This document shows positions 15,041 to 24,112 of a DNA stretch of 35,603 bases, piece after piece. Below the pieces are notes generated by a model that was given only the letters and a program-made list of their open reading frames with translations, did no database searches and was not told the DNA's origin. Within the stretch, counting starts at the first letter, position 1; each line of letters begins with the position of its first letter. This DNA is from Methylopumilus sp036567085 (lineage in GTDB: Bacteria; Pseudomonadota; Gammaproteobacteria; Burkholderiales; Methylophilaceae), in the NCBI GenBank assembly GCA_036567085.1, contig DATCVG010000080.1, forward strand, positions 1 through 35,603, read 5' to 3'. Both the position numbers and the translations under genes were made by a program.

Positions 15041-16936
15041 ATGTTAGAAAAATTTAGAAGTTACGCTCAAACTAAAGCTGCACAAATTATTTTAGCGCTC
15101 ATCCTTATTCCTTTTGCATTGTTTGGCATCGATTCTTATTTAAATCAAGCTGGCAATAACCTAAGTATTGCAAAAGTTAATGGCTATAAAATTGCTTTGC
15201 CAGAATATAATCGCGCAATTGAAAATGTACGAAATCGTATAATGAGCGAGGGTAAAAAAGTTGATCCCGCCATGTTCGATTCATTTGAATTTAAAGAGTC
15301 AGTAATCGATGGCCTTATCACAAAACAATTACTCAATAATGATATTAAAAAATCTCAATTTAGAATTACTGACCAACAGTTAAGCCAATATATAATCGGT
15401 ATGCCTGAATTTCAGAAAGATGGAAAATTTTCTCAAGAGGTTTACGATAAAGTATTGCAAAATAATCAGCTCACGCCTAAAAAATTTGAAGAAAGTATTA
15501 GAAATGATTTACTGATTCAGCAAGTGCGTGATGGTCTTCAGAAACTTATATTCATTCCACCCAATAATTTAGCAGAAACTCTAAAAGCAACATCACAACA
15601 AAGAGAAATAAGTATTGCTGAATTTAAAACTAAAGAATACATGACAAAGGCAAATATCGCTGAAAAAGATATACAAGCATTTTACGATCAAAATAAATCT
15701 AAATTTTTAGCGCCAGAACAAGTAAAGGCTGAGTTTGTTGTATTTTCGTTAGCAAATATACTGCCAACTATTAACGTGACAGAAGATGAGATAAAGTCTT
15801 TTTACCAAGCAAATGCTGATAAATATCAAAATCAACAGCAAAGAGAGGCAAGCCATATTTTAATTGCTGCATCTAAAAATGCTCCACCAGCAGAAAAAGC
15901 AAAAGCAAAAGCGAAAGCTGAAGATATTTTGAATCAGATTCGAAAAAATCCTAAACAATTTGAAGAGTTAGCAACAAAATACTCTCAAGATCCAGAATCT
16001 GCTAAAAAAGGCGGTGATTTGGGATCTTTTGGTCGAGGCATGATGGTTAAACCTTTTGATGATGCAGTTTTTTCAATGAAAGTTAATGAGATTAGTAATA
16101 TTGTTGAATCCGATTTTGGATATCATATTATCAAACTTACTAAAATTATTGGTGAAGGTAGCGGCTTTGATGCCATAAGACCACAAATTAAAGCTGAATT
16201 AATCTATCAAAAAGGACAAGAAAAATTCGCAGCACTTGCTGAAGAATTTAGTAATAAAGTTTATGAGCAATCTTCTAGTCTCGATGCAGTATCAAAAAGA
16301 TTTAACTTACCCATTCAAAAAACTGATTGGATTAGTCGTAATGATACAGATAAATTTTTCAAAAACGAAGCATTGATGAATGCTTTATATTCAAAAGAAT
16401 CTATTAAAGACCATCGTAATACTGAAGCAATTGAAGTAACGCCAAATAACTTAATTTCCGCTCGCGTTGTAGATTACAAAGCACAATCTACAAAGCCATT
16501 TGCTGATGTTAAAAAAAATATTGAAGATTATTTAAAATTTGAATCTGCAAAGAAAATGGTTGCTAGCGAAGGGGAAGCTGCCTTAAAGTCTTTATCTGAT
16601 ACTTCGCGTAAAATCGAATGGCAGCCAGCAACATTAGTTGATCGAAAAAATACTAAAGGCTTAAGTGATGCTGTAATTAATCATGCATATAAAATGCCTA
16701 CTGATAAGCTTCCTAGTTATAGCGGGTTTATAGATGGCAATAATGGATACGTGATTGTTAAAGTGAACAAGGTATCATTTCCAAATGATAGCAATGAAGA
16801 AAGTAAACAAGCATTTGCATCCGATTATTTAGAGGCACTATCTGCTGAATATTTAAGTGCTTATTTGAAAGGTCTAAAAGCGAAGGCGAGTGTATCGGTC
16901 AATCAAAAATTCTTTGAAACTACACAAAAGAACTAG
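15041..16936 (+). CDS. ppiD: PpiD-type periplasmic peptidyl-prolyl isomerase/chaperone
   Basis: Inner-membrane-anchored periplasmic chaperone near the Sec translocon that helps newly exported proteins fold. The 631 residues match PpiD (623 in E. coli). A short cytoplasmic N-terminus with basic residues precedes one membrane helix (about 13-33). The SurA-like N-terminal chaperone helices follow (about 40-185), then a parvulin rotamase domain at about 268-366 with SHILI, GGDLGSFGRGMMVKPFD and FGYHIIKL. The C-terminal half continues as a helical chaperone region. The run AEKAKAKAKAKAED (284-297) is a Lys/Ala-rich insert inside the parvulin domain. The start has AGGA about seven bases upstream. 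The stop codon overlaps that of convergent fabI within CTAG. Lon, tRNAs, PpiD and FabI together form a typical betaproteobacterial neighbourhood. Confidence 0.93.
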   Translation: MLEKFRSYAQTKAAQIILALILIPFALFGIDSYLNQAGNNLSIAKVNGYKIALPEYNRAIENVRNRIMSEGKKVDPAMFDSFEFKESVIDGLITKQLLNNDIKKSQFRITDQQLSQYIIGMPEFQKDGKFSQEVYDKVLQNNQLTPKKFEESIRNDLLIQQVRDGLQKLIFIPPNNLAETLKATSQQREISIAEFKTKEYMTKANIAEKDIQAFYDQNKSKFLAPEQVKAEFVVFSLANILPTINVTEDEIKSFYQANADKYQNQQQREASHILIAASKNAPPAEKAKAKAKAEDILNQIRKNPKQFEELATKYSQDPESAKKGGDLGSFGRGMMVKPFDDAVFSMKVNEISNIVESDFGYHIIKLTKIIGEGSGFDAIRPQIKAELIYQKGQEKFAALAEEFSNKVYEQSSSLDAVSKRFNLPIQKTDWISRNDTDKFFKNEALMNALYSKESIKDHRNTEAIEVTPNNLISARVVDYKAQSTKPFADVKKNIEDYLKFESAKKMVASEGEAALKSLSDTSRKIEWQPATLVDRKNTKGLSDAVINHAYKMPTDKLPSYSGFIDGNNGYVIVKVNKVSFPNDSNEESKQAFASDYLEALSAEYLSAYLKGLKAKASVSVNQKFFETTQKN

Positions 16937-17715
16937 TCGATTGAGCCTGCAGCAGTAATGTTCATACCGCCATCCACGTAGGTAATTTCACCTGTGATGC
17001 CTGATGCAAGATCGCTACATAAAAAAGCTGCTGCATTTCCAACTTCCTCAATTGTAACGTTCCGCCTCAAGGCGGCATGTTTTTCATTAAAGCCAATCAT
17101 GCGATCAAAGTCAGCGATACCTGATGCTGCAAGTGTTTTAATTGGACCTGCAGATACTGCATTTACTCTAATACCCTTTGGTCCTAGACTTTGAGCCATA
17201 TACCTCACGTTTGCTTCTAAACTCGCTTTGGCAAGCCCCATAACATTATAATTAGGCATGGTTCTCTCAGCGCCCAAGTAACTTAATGTAAGTAAACTCG
17301 CATGCTCACTTAGCATCGGTAATGCTGCTTTTGCCAATGCAGTAAAGCTATAAGAACTTATATCATGAGCTATTCTGAAATTTTCACGAGTTGTGGCATC
17401 AATGAAATCACCTTTTAATGCTTCTTTTGTCACAAAGGCTAATGAATGCACAATAATATCTAATTGATTCCAATGTTTTTTTAAAAGAGGAAATAAATTA
17501 TCAATTTGCTCATCACTTGAAACATCGCAGGGTAGTACAATATTTGAACTAAAATCTTGAGCAAGTTTTTTAACGCGCTCATCATGTTTTTCCATTTGAT
17601 AGGTAAAAGCTAATTCAGCTCCTTCTCTTTTCATGGCTGAAGCAATACCATATGCAATAGAACGGTCGCTTAATAAACCAAGAATTAAAACGCGTTTACC
17701 TGTCAAAAAACCCAT
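16933..17715 (-). CDS. fabI: Enoyl-[acyl-carrier-protein] reductase (NADH)
   Basis: Catalyses the last reductive step of each fatty-acid elongation cycle, reducing trans-2-enoyl-ACP; cytoplasmic tetramer and the target of triclosan. The 260-residue short-chain dehydrogenase fold shows a Rossmann start VLILGLLSDRSIAYGIA (9-25) and CDVSSDE (63-69). The FabI active site is Tyr146, Tyr156 and Lys163 in LSYLGAERTMPNYNVMGLAK, with the same numbering as the E. coli enzyme. It lies 11 bp downstream of the ABC permease gene and is the last gene of the minus-strand run from gloB. The TAG stop overlaps the ppiD stop on the other strand by 4 bases. Confidence 0.97.
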   Translation of the reverse strand: MGFLTGKRVLILGLLSDRSIAYGIASAMKREGAELAFTYQMEKHDERVKKLAQDFSSNIVLPCDVSSDEQIDNLFPLLKKHWNQLDIIVHSLAFVTKEALKGDFIDATTRENFRIAHDISSYSFTALAKAALPMLSEHASLLTLSYLGAERTMPNYNVMGLAKASLEANVRYMAQSLGPKGIRVNAVSAGPIKTLAASGIADFDRMIGFNEKHAALRRNVTIEEVGNAAAFLCSDLASGITGEITYVDGGMNITAAGSID

Positions 17716-17726
17716 GTTGTATCCCT

Positions 17727-18554
17727 TTATTTTTTTTGATTCTTATTCTTTGGATCAAGTAAATCTCTCAATCCTTCACCGAGTAAATTATAACCTAGGA
17801 CTGTAATCAAAATAGCGAGCCCTGGAAATAATGAAAGCCACCATGCAAACTGAATATATTCCTTGCCATCTGTGAGAATATTTCCCCAAGATGATTGTGG
17901 CGCTTGAACTCCAAGCCCAAGAAAACTTAATCCAGATTCAGTTAAAACTGCACTTGCGATACCCAAAACAGAGCTTACAATAATAGGTGTTAAGCTGTTT
18001 GGAAGAAGATGTTTCGAGATAAGTCTAAAATCGGAAGCGCCCATCGCTTCGGAAGCTAATACATACTCTCGATTTCTAAGACTTAAAAATTCTGCCCGTA
18101 CAAGACGCGTCACACCCATCCACGAGGTTAAGCCAATAACAATCATAATATTCCATATAGATGGTGTTAAAAAAGCAATCACTGCAAGAATAAGAAAAAA
18201 AGTAGGGATGGATAACATAATATCTACAAAGCGCATGATAATTGAATCAATATAACCACGATAAAATCCAGCAATAGCACCCAAAAATGTACCAATTAAA
18301 GTAGCGATACCTACTGCGACAAAACCTACTAGAAGTGAAATTCTCGATCCATAGAGCATACGCGAAAAAACATCTCTTCCTAGTCCATCCGTTCCCATCA
18401 GGTGTGAGAGACTCGGTGGTAAAAGAATAGAATGAATATCAATAAAATTCGGGTCATAAGGTGATAACCACGGAGCGAAAATCGCTATAAAAAGAATACT
18501 AATAATAATAATAAGCCCACTTAAAGCTAAAGGATTTTGTATGATTTTTTTCAA
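17727..18554 (-). CDS. Peptide-type ABC transporter permease, DppC/YejE family
   Basis: Inner-membrane permease of a family-5 (oligopeptide/dipeptide) ABC importer. The 275 residues contain an N-terminal helix (about 10-30), the conserved HLMGTDGLGRDVFSRMLYGSR motif region near 51-71, several membrane helices, and the EAA cytoplasmic loop SEAMGASDFRLISKHLLPNS near 168-187 that contacts the ATPase. The C-terminal half has LGLGVQAPQSSWG, typical of DppC/OppC/YejE. It overlaps the DppB-like gene by 4 bases (18551-18554). No ATP-binding subunit gene follows; fabI does. The transported compound cannot be told from sequence: peptides, murein peptides and microcin-like compounds are all possible. 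Confidence 0.9.
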   Translation of the reverse strand: MKKIIQNPLALSGLIIIISILFIAIFAPWLSPYDPNFIDIHSILLPPSLSHLMGTDGLGRDVFSRMLYGSRISLLVGFVAVGIATLIGTFLGAIAGFYRGYIDSIIMRFVDIMLSIPTFFLILAVIAFLTPSIWNIMIVIGLTSWMGVTRLVRAEFLSLRNREYVLASEAMGASDFRLISKHLLPNSLTPIIVSSVLGIASAVLTESGLSFLGLGVQAPQSSWGNILTDGKEYIQFAWWLSLFPGLAILITVLGYNLLGEGLRDLLDPKNKNQKK

Positions 18555-19570
18555 TTTGAAATGCCCCGTCTAATTCTTGGATCTGCCCAGGCATAGCCAA
18601 TATCTGCGATTAAATTCCCAAATAACGTTAAAACTGATCCCATCGTGAGAATTCCCATTACCACAGGAAAATCTCTCATTAAAACTGCGTCAAAAAATAA
18701 TTTACCCATGCCAGAAATTGCAAAAATAGATTCTCCAATTACAGAGCCCCCAATTAGGCCTGGAATAGATAAGCCTATAATTGTAATAAGTGGGAGTAGT
18801 GTATTTCTTAGAGCATGTCTATAAATAACCTTATTTTCTGGCAAGCCTTTGGCTCGAGCAGTGGTAATAAAATCTTGCTGAAGGACATCTAACATTCCAT
18901 TTCTCACATAAAGAGAAATGCTTGCGAGTCCGCCCAAACATGAAATAGAAACAGGCAATATAAGATGCTTAAATAAATCTATATATTGTGAAAAATGACC
19001 CATCTTTTCGAAACCTGTACTATGAAGACCTGAAATAGGAAGCCAAGAATGAGTGACGCCAGTCCAATACATTAATAGAAGTGCTAGCCAAAAACCGGGA
19101 ACCGCAAAGCCTATAAATACAATTATAGTAATGAGCCGGTCTGGCCATCGATTTTGATTGACTGCTGAAACCACACCTAGAAAAATAGATAGCGCAAAGA
19201 TGATAAGTAGCCCTATTAAATTAATCATCAGCGTTATAGGTAATGCGTCTTGAATCATACCTTTACTGATATTTCCTTTAGCATCTTTAGTTTCCCATAA
19301 GACGGGACGCTGATGTGAGGCGAAAGAGTTGCCAAAGTCTAGTTTAACAATCCGTTTTAACCACAAGCTATACTGCGTCATTAAAGGCTTATCTAGATTG
19401 TAAAGTGCTCTTAATTTTTGACGAGATTCTTCCGATGCTTTTGGATTAAATGCAGATTCTGATGCAGTAATATCACCAGGAGCTAGATGCATAATAAAAA
19501 ATGAAATAAGACTGATACCAATTAACATTGGAATCATCCATAGCAAACGTTTAATAAGATAGTTAAACAT
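18551..19570 (-). CDS. Peptide-type ABC transporter permease, DppB/YejB family
   Basis: First permease of the same importer. The 339-residue protein begins with the family signature YLIKRLLWMIPMLIGISLISF (helix 1, residues 4-24) and MHLAPGD (28-34), which marks DppB/OppB/YejB proteins. The EAA-type loop RAKGLPENKVIYRHALRNTL is near 239-258, and further membrane helices extend to the C-terminus (GYAWADPRIRRG). A relatively long periplasmic insert at about 38-115 separates helix 1 from helix 2 and resembles YejB-like members. It starts 1 bp after the binding-protein gene and overlaps the second permease, so the three are one transport unit. Confidence 0.9.
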   Translation of the reverse strand: MFNYLIKRLLWMIPMLIGISLISFFIMHLAPGDITASESAFNPKASEESRQKLRALYNLDKPLMTQYSLWLKRIVKLDFGNSFASHQRPVLWETKDAKGNISKGMIQDALPITLMINLIGLLIIFALSIFLGVVSAVNQNRWPDRLITIIVFIGFAVPGFWLALLLMYWTGVTHSWLPISGLHSTGFEKMGHFSQYIDLFKHLILPVSISCLGGLASISLYVRNGMLDVLQQDFITTARAKGLPENKVIYRHALRNTLLPLITIIGLSIPGLIGGSVIGESIFAISGMGKLFFDAVLMRDFPVVMGILTMGSVLTLFGNLIADIGYAWADPRIRRGISN

Positions 19571-19571
19571 T

Positions 19572-21206
19572 TTATGGGGTTATTTCGTTTCTTCTAAGAG
19601 AGGAGGGAATAAACCACTCATAGGAATTATACGAAATTCCAGCTGGTGGGGCAGGTGACTCAATGCCTTTAATACGTCTATTTATGGCAGTCAATCCATA
19701 TCCAGCGTAAAGATAAATCACGGGGCTTTCCTTAAGTAAAATTTTTGAAAATTCATGATAAATTTTTTCTCGCTTATCAGCGTTGAGTTCTGTACGACCT
19801 TCTTCAAGAAGTTGATCAACTTCCTTGTTGTTATATCCAATAAAATTAAATTGACCAGGTTTTTGTTGTGAAGAATGCCAGATATTATATTGATCAGGAT
19901 CGAGAGATAGACTCCAGCCAAGAATCACCGCATCAAAATCGCCTGTTTTAATAAATTGATTTACAAAGCTTGCCCATTCAATGACTCTTATTTTTACTTC
20001 AATACCGACATCTTTAAGCCTTCTTTGAATCAGAACCGCAGTCATCTCTCTTTGTTTATTTTGATTTGTAAGAATTTCAAAGGTAAAAGGCTTTCCATCC
20101 TTCTCTAGGATACCATCATGATTTGAGTCATTAAAACCAGCCTCATGAAGTAATTTAAGGGCTTGATTTTTATCATAAGAATAAGGATGAAGATTTTTAT
20201 TGCTCCATCGAGTCCCAGGTTTATAAGGTGAAGCAACAGGCTCCCCTAAACCTAAAAGCACACCATCAATTATTTCTTGTTTATCAAGTGCATAATTGAT
20301 CGCTTGCCTTACTTTTAAGTCATTAAATGGACTATGTTTTAGATTAAAGCCCAAATAGGTATAACTATTTCCGAGTTCTTTATAAAGTGCTAGCTTATTT
20401 TTTAGATCAGGTCTTGAGGGAATAACTCGAGCAAATTGAATAGGATTAATATTCATAAGATCAATATTGTCAGAAATCAATTCTAAAAATTGAGAAGATG
20501 TGTCAGGAATAAACCTTGAAGTTAGTTGATTGATATTAGGCTCTCCCATCACTGAAAAAGGATTAGTTTCCAAAGTTAATTTTTCTCCATTAACCCATTG
20601 AGTTAATTTGTAATAACTTGAACCAGTTGGCTTTCTAGAGAAAAATGTCTGATTGATATTCTCATCTTTAAGAATATGCTTTGGAAGAATTTGAAGAGAT
20701 GCCCAGCTATCCAACGCAGGCGCATACGCTTTTGTATAATGAATTCGAAATGTATAAGGATCGGGAGCTTCAGCTTCATCAACTAATTTATAGTCTGACC
20801 CGTAAGGAGTTCTCGTTTTTTCGTCTGTCACAAGTTTCCAAGTAAAAAGAACATCATCAGTAGTTAGGGGGTGACCATCAGCCCATTTAAGATTTCTTTT
20901 TAAATAAAAAGTAATTGTTTTTTGGTCATCAGAAATTGTCCATTTATCAGCTAATTCAGGCGCTAGCTCTAAATTTTTATCATATTTAATAAGTTTATTA
21001 AAAATATTACCTGAGATTGCTGATGAGGCGGAGTCACCAGCAATCATGGATATAAGATTACTTGGCTCGCCAGACATTGCATCAATCAGTATCCCACCTT
21101 TTTCAGTATTGAAAGGGCCTTCATAGTCGTAGACAAATTCTTTCTTACTATTGCAGGAAGTTAAGTTAAGAAAAAAAAGAAATAAAAATATATATTTTGG
21201 AAACAT
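19572..21206 (-). CDS. ABC transporter peptide-binding lipoprotein (family 5)
   Basis: Periplasmic substrate-capture component of the importer encoded by the next two genes. The 544 residues match extracellular solute-binding protein family 5 (DppA/OppA/YejA). The N-terminus is a lipoprotein signal with lipobox LTSC (Cys18), so the protein is tethered to a membrane instead of being free. Family features include LADKWTISDDQKTITFYLKR (about 85-104), WADGHPLTTDDVLFTWKLV, and FNDLKVRQAINYALDKQEII, the typical conserved helix of the family. It lies 12 bp after mltD, which releases muropeptides. This makes murein peptide uptake an attractive but unproven idea. The ligand cannot be read from the sequence. 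Confidence 0.9.
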   Translation of the reverse strand: MFPKYIFLFLFFLNLTSCNSKKEFVYDYEGPFNTEKGGILIDAMSGEPSNLISMIAGDSASSAISGNIFNKLIKYDKNLELAPELADKWTISDDQKTITFYLKRNLKWADGHPLTTDDVLFTWKLVTDEKTRTPYGSDYKLVDEAEAPDPYTFRIHYTKAYAPALDSWASLQILPKHILKDENINQTFFSRKPTGSSYYKLTQWVNGEKLTLETNPFSVMGEPNINQLTSRFIPDTSSQFLELISDNIDLMNINPIQFARVIPSRPDLKNKLALYKELGNSYTYLGFNLKHSPFNDLKVRQAINYALDKQEIIDGVLLGLGEPVASPYKPGTRWSNKNLHPYSYDKNQALKLLHEAGFNDSNHDGILEKDGKPFTFEILTNQNKQREMTAVLIQRRLKDVGIEVKIRVIEWASFVNQFIKTGDFDAVILGWSLSLDPDQYNIWHSSQQKPGQFNFIGYNNKEVDQLLEEGRTELNADKREKIYHEFSKILLKESPVIYLYAGYGLTAINRRIKGIESPAPPAGISYNSYEWFIPSSLRRNEITP

Positions 21207-21218
21207 AAAGTTTGTTAA

Positions 21219-22622
21219 TTAATTGTTTCTTTTGAGCTGCAAGGTAGATCCAATTTGAATATATGATGCAGTAATTTGATTGATATCCTTCAGCTCATCA
21301 ATAGAAATTCCATATTTTTTTGAAATTTTAGTAAGCGTATCCCCAGGTTGAACTTTGTATTTATTTGGGCTAGCTGAAATATCAGTTTTACTGTCTTTTT
21401 GGATATTTGATTCACCAATATCTTGATTCGTATTTGTCTCTGTACCCTCTTTCTTTGCCACTAGGATGATTGAAGAGGGCTTGATTAATTTTTTTGGATG
21501 TAAGTCATTTGCCTTAATAAGATCGCTTTCTTCCATATCAAATTTATTTGCTATTGTTTTAATTTTCTCATTACGTTTAGGTTTATAAATATTCCACGAG
21601 ACTAAAGGCTTTTCATTTTGACTTAGATTTTTCACAAAGGTGTCAGCTGCATTTATAGGTAATATAAATTTTTGTGTTTTTTCATTTGTCCTAATAAGTG
21701 GTCTTCTATGTTCAGAATTTAAAAGTAAAAACTCATCATAAGAAATTTCAGCAAGATTTGCGGCAAGATCGGCATCTATAACAGCAGGCGCTTCAACATA
21801 AGTAAAATAAGGCTTATTGGGTATCGGATCTATATAGAGTCCGTATTGGCTTGGATTAGTTACAATATTTTTTATGGCTTGTAGTTTCGGAACATAATCT
21901 TTTGTCTCGCGTGGTAGTTTGAGATTTGCATAGTCTGTTGGCAAACCTTTCGCTTTATTTTTAGCTATAGCTCGACTTACAGTCCCTTCTCCAGCATTGT
22001 AGGCAGCCAATGCAAGATCCCAGGTGCCAAATAATGCATGAAGCTTTTGAAGGTAATCAAGAGCTGCATTTGTTGCATCTACCACATTACGTCTTTTATC
22101 CTGCCACCAATCTTGCTTTAAGCCATAGAGCCTTCCTGTAGAGGGAATAAATTGCCAAATGCCTACCGCCTTACTCTTAGAGTTTGCAATCGGGTTATAT
22201 GCACTTTCTATCATAGGAAGAAGCGCTATCTCTGATGGCATACCTCTTTTTTCAACTTCTCCCACAACGTAGAAAAGATATTTCTGGCTTCGATCCATCA
22301 TTCTTTCTATATACTCTGGTCTCGATGAATACCATTTTTCATATTTTTGGGATCTTGAATTATTCTCATCTTTAATATCAAATCTCGAATAAATTCGCTG
22401 CCATAAATTAATTTCAGCCTTAATGGATTGTATGTTTTGAGACTTGTTAGTTGAGCTGGTTGAGTTGAAATTTAAAGTATTTAATTTATTGATTTCTTGA
22501 TCAAGCTCATCATTGTCTAAAATACTAATTTCTTCCTCTAGAATATTTTTTTCAGCTAACGCGCTCGACATTAATGATGTCAAAATATAAATACAAGCGA
22601 ATAGGCGTTTTATGAGCAACAT
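21219..22622 (-). CDS. mltD: Membrane-bound lytic murein transglycosylase D with two LysM domains
   Basis: Cleaves peptidoglycan glycan strands with formation of 1,6-anhydromuropeptides. The 467-residue protein begins with a signal peptide ending SSALA-E (about residue 23). There is no lipobox cysteine, so unlike E. coli MltD it may be soluble in the periplasm or loosely bound. The SLT domain spans about 110-225; the catalytic Glu is in LLPMIESAYNP, followed by AVGIWQFIPSTGRLYGL and LALAAYNAGEGTV. Two LysM peptidoglycan-binding repeats lie at about 343-390 (degenerate) and 421-464 (YKVQPGDTLTKISKKYGI). It starts 3 bp after gloB, and mltD-gloB adjacency is known from enterobacteria. Its product may feed the ABC importer genes behind it. 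Confidence 0.93.
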   Translation of the reverse strand: MLLIKRLFACIYILTSLMSSALAEKNILEEEISILDNDELDQEINKLNTLNFNSTSSTNKSQNIQSIKAEINLWQRIYSRFDIKDENNSRSQKYEKWYSSRPEYIERMMDRSQKYLFYVVGEVEKRGMPSEIALLPMIESAYNPIANSKSKAVGIWQFIPSTGRLYGLKQDWWQDKRRNVVDATNAALDYLQKLHALFGTWDLALAAYNAGEGTVSRAIAKNKAKGLPTDYANLKLPRETKDYVPKLQAIKNIVTNPSQYGLYIDPIPNKPYFTYVEAPAVIDADLAANLAEISYDEFLLLNSEHRRPLIRTNEKTQKFILPINAADTFVKNLSQNEKPLVSWNIYKPKRNEKIKTIANKFDMEESDLIKANDLHPKKLIKPSSIILVAKKEGTETNTNQDIGESNIQKDSKTDISASPNKYKVQPGDTLTKISKKYGISIDELKDINQITASYIQIGSTLQLKRNN

Positions 22623-22625
22623 CGT

Positions 22626-23351
22626 TTAATACTGATCTTTAAGATCTCTTAGCTTTTTGAATGTTTCTAAAGAATCACAACCCAAGAATGGATTTGTTTT
22701 TAACTCTTCATCGAGCGACGATGGAATAGTAATTTTTAGTCTTGAGGTAAATTCACTTCTTAATTTGAGATTCATATCATGGGGTTTTAATGAGAGGGCG
22801 AATGCAATATTTTTTTTAGTATATTCATGAGCACAATAGATTTTTGTCTCTTTCGGTAAAGCACTTATTTTTTTTAACGAGTTATACATTTGCTCATGGG
22901 TTCCATCAAATATTCTTCCGCATCCACATGCAAAAAGGGTATCACCACAGAAAAGGTTTTTCATATCGTAATATGCAATATGACCTCGGGTATGCCCAGG
23001 AATTTCAATTATTTTATAGTTTATTTGAAGTTCAGGAATATTAATTTCATCCCCATTCTTAAGGCTTATATTGACAAAATCATATTTATCTTTTTGAGGC
23101 GCATAGATTTTAATATGCGGATATTTTTTGCGAAGTTCAAAAACGCCGCCAATATGATCTATGTGATGGTGCGTGATTAAAATAGCAGTTAGGCTGAGGC
23201 TTTTTCTTTCTAATACTTCGATAACTGGGTTTGCATCTCCAGGGTCAACAACAATGCAATTTTGATCGTTATGAATTAACCAAATATAATTATCTTGAAA
23301 GGCTTCAATGGGCTCGATTTGAATTAATTGTTTTTCTTTGTAGCCTGTCAT
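22626..23351 (-). CDS. gloB: Hydroxyacylglutathione hydrolase (glyoxalase II)
   Basis: Hydrolyses S-D-lactoylglutathione to D-lactate and glutathione, the second step of methylglyoxal detoxification; cytoplasmic, with a binuclear metal site. The 241-residue metallo-beta-lactamase fold shows the metal motif THHHIDHIGG (60-69: His61, His63, Asp65, His66), IPGHTRGHIAYY with the next metal His, GDTLFACGCGRIFDGT with the bridging Asp, and CAHEYT with the last His. The C-terminal substrate-binding helices are short but present (NPFLGCDSLETFKKL). It is the first gene of the six-gene minus-strand run and faces the methyltransferase gene across 44 bp. The same gene pair is divergent in E. coli (gloB/yafS). 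Confidence 0.95.
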   Translation of the reverse strand: MTGYKEKQLIQIEPIEAFQDNYIWLIHNDQNCIVVDPGDANPVIEVLERKSLSLTAILITHHHIDHIGGVFELRKKYPHIKIYAPQKDKYDFVNISLKNGDEINIPELQINYKIIEIPGHTRGHIAYYDMKNLFCGDTLFACGCGRIFDGTHEQMYNSLKKISALPKETKIYCAHEYTKKNIAFALSLKPHDMNLKLRSEFTSRLKITIPSSLDEELKTNPFLGCDSLETFKKLRDLKDQY

Positions 23352-23395
23352 TTATATTCATAGTAAAGTATTTCTATCATTATAAGATACTTTTT

Positions 23396-24112
23396 ATGCC
23401 TAAAATTTCACCACAGGAATGGTTTAATAGCCCTTTAGGTCGATATTTAATTTCTTTAGAGTATAAGTATATAAACCCTGTTGTTATAGATACGTTTGGA
23501 TTTTATGCAATTCAAATGGGTAATTTCGATATTGATTTTCTCGATTATTCGCGTATTCCGAACAAATTCTCCTTAAACTCAAATCAGGCTGATTTAATAA
23601 CGTCGAACGAAGCTTTGCCATTTGATGAGTCTTCGGTAGATTTACTTATTGCTCCTCACATATTAGAGCAAATGTCCAAACCCTATGAATTACTGAAAGA
23701 GATCCATCGGGTATTAATGCCTGAAGGACGCTTAATAATTACAGGTTTTAATCCAATGAGTCTGTGGGGAATAAAAAGACTTTTAAGTTTTGATATTGAT
23801 TATCCTTGGAATACTAGATTTATATCGCTGAGTAAAATTAGAGAGTGGCTGCCTATTGTAGGCCTAGAAATGGTTGAAGGAAAAATGGGGTGTTATATTC
23901 CCCCAATTCAGCAGACATCATGGCTGAAAAAAACACAAGTTATGGAAAAATTAGGTGATCGATGGTGGCCTATGCTGGGAGGGTTTTATTTTCTCGTTAT
24001 ACAAAAAAAGGTGCATGGTATGACACCTATTAAACCCCTCTGGCAAAAAAGACCAATTAAGACACCAATATACTCGCCCCAGAAAACTAAAATATATAAA
24101 GTTAAACCATGA
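23396..24112 (+). CDS. YafS-like class I SAM-dependent methyltransferase
   Basis: Putative methyltransferase of unknown substrate, the counterpart of E. coli yafS by position (between gloB and rnhA) and by sequence features. I chose ATG 23396 (238 aa, MPKISPQEWFNSPLGRYL). A longer in-frame reading to 23231 would run antisense through the gloB start and add a spurious hydrophobic stretch. WFNSPLGRYL is the usual N-terminus of this family. Methyltransf_11-like motifs follow: LPFDESSVDLLIAPHILEQ (motif II region, near 81-99) and EIHRVLMPEGRLIITGFNP (motif III, near 108-126). The glycine-rich SAM loop (motif I) is degenerate, with FGFYAIQMGN around 39-48. No ribosome site precedes the ATG. The stop overlaps rnhA by 4 bases. 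Confidence 0.8.
   Translation: MPKISPQEWFNSPLGRYLISLEYKYINPVVIDTFGFYAIQMGNFDIDFLDYSRIPNKFSLNSNQADLITSNEALPFDESSVDLLIAPHILEQMSKPYELLKEIHRVLMPEGRLIITGFNPMSLWGIKRLLSFDIDYPWNTRFISLSKIREWLPIVGLEMVEGKMGCYIPPIQQTSWLKKTQVMEKLGDRWWPMLGGFYFLVIQKKVHGMTPIKPLWQKRPIKTPIYSPQKTKIYKVKP

Noticed and set aside
22844..23180. Plus-strand open frames of 66 and 96 codons opposite gloB
   Set aside because: Both are antisense to conserved metal-site codons of gloB and show no protein-like features.
23231..23395. Upstream in-frame extension of the methyltransferase reading frame (55 residues)
   Set aside because: It runs antisense through the beginning of gloB, and the family N-terminus (WFNSPLGRYL) begins just after ATG 23396.
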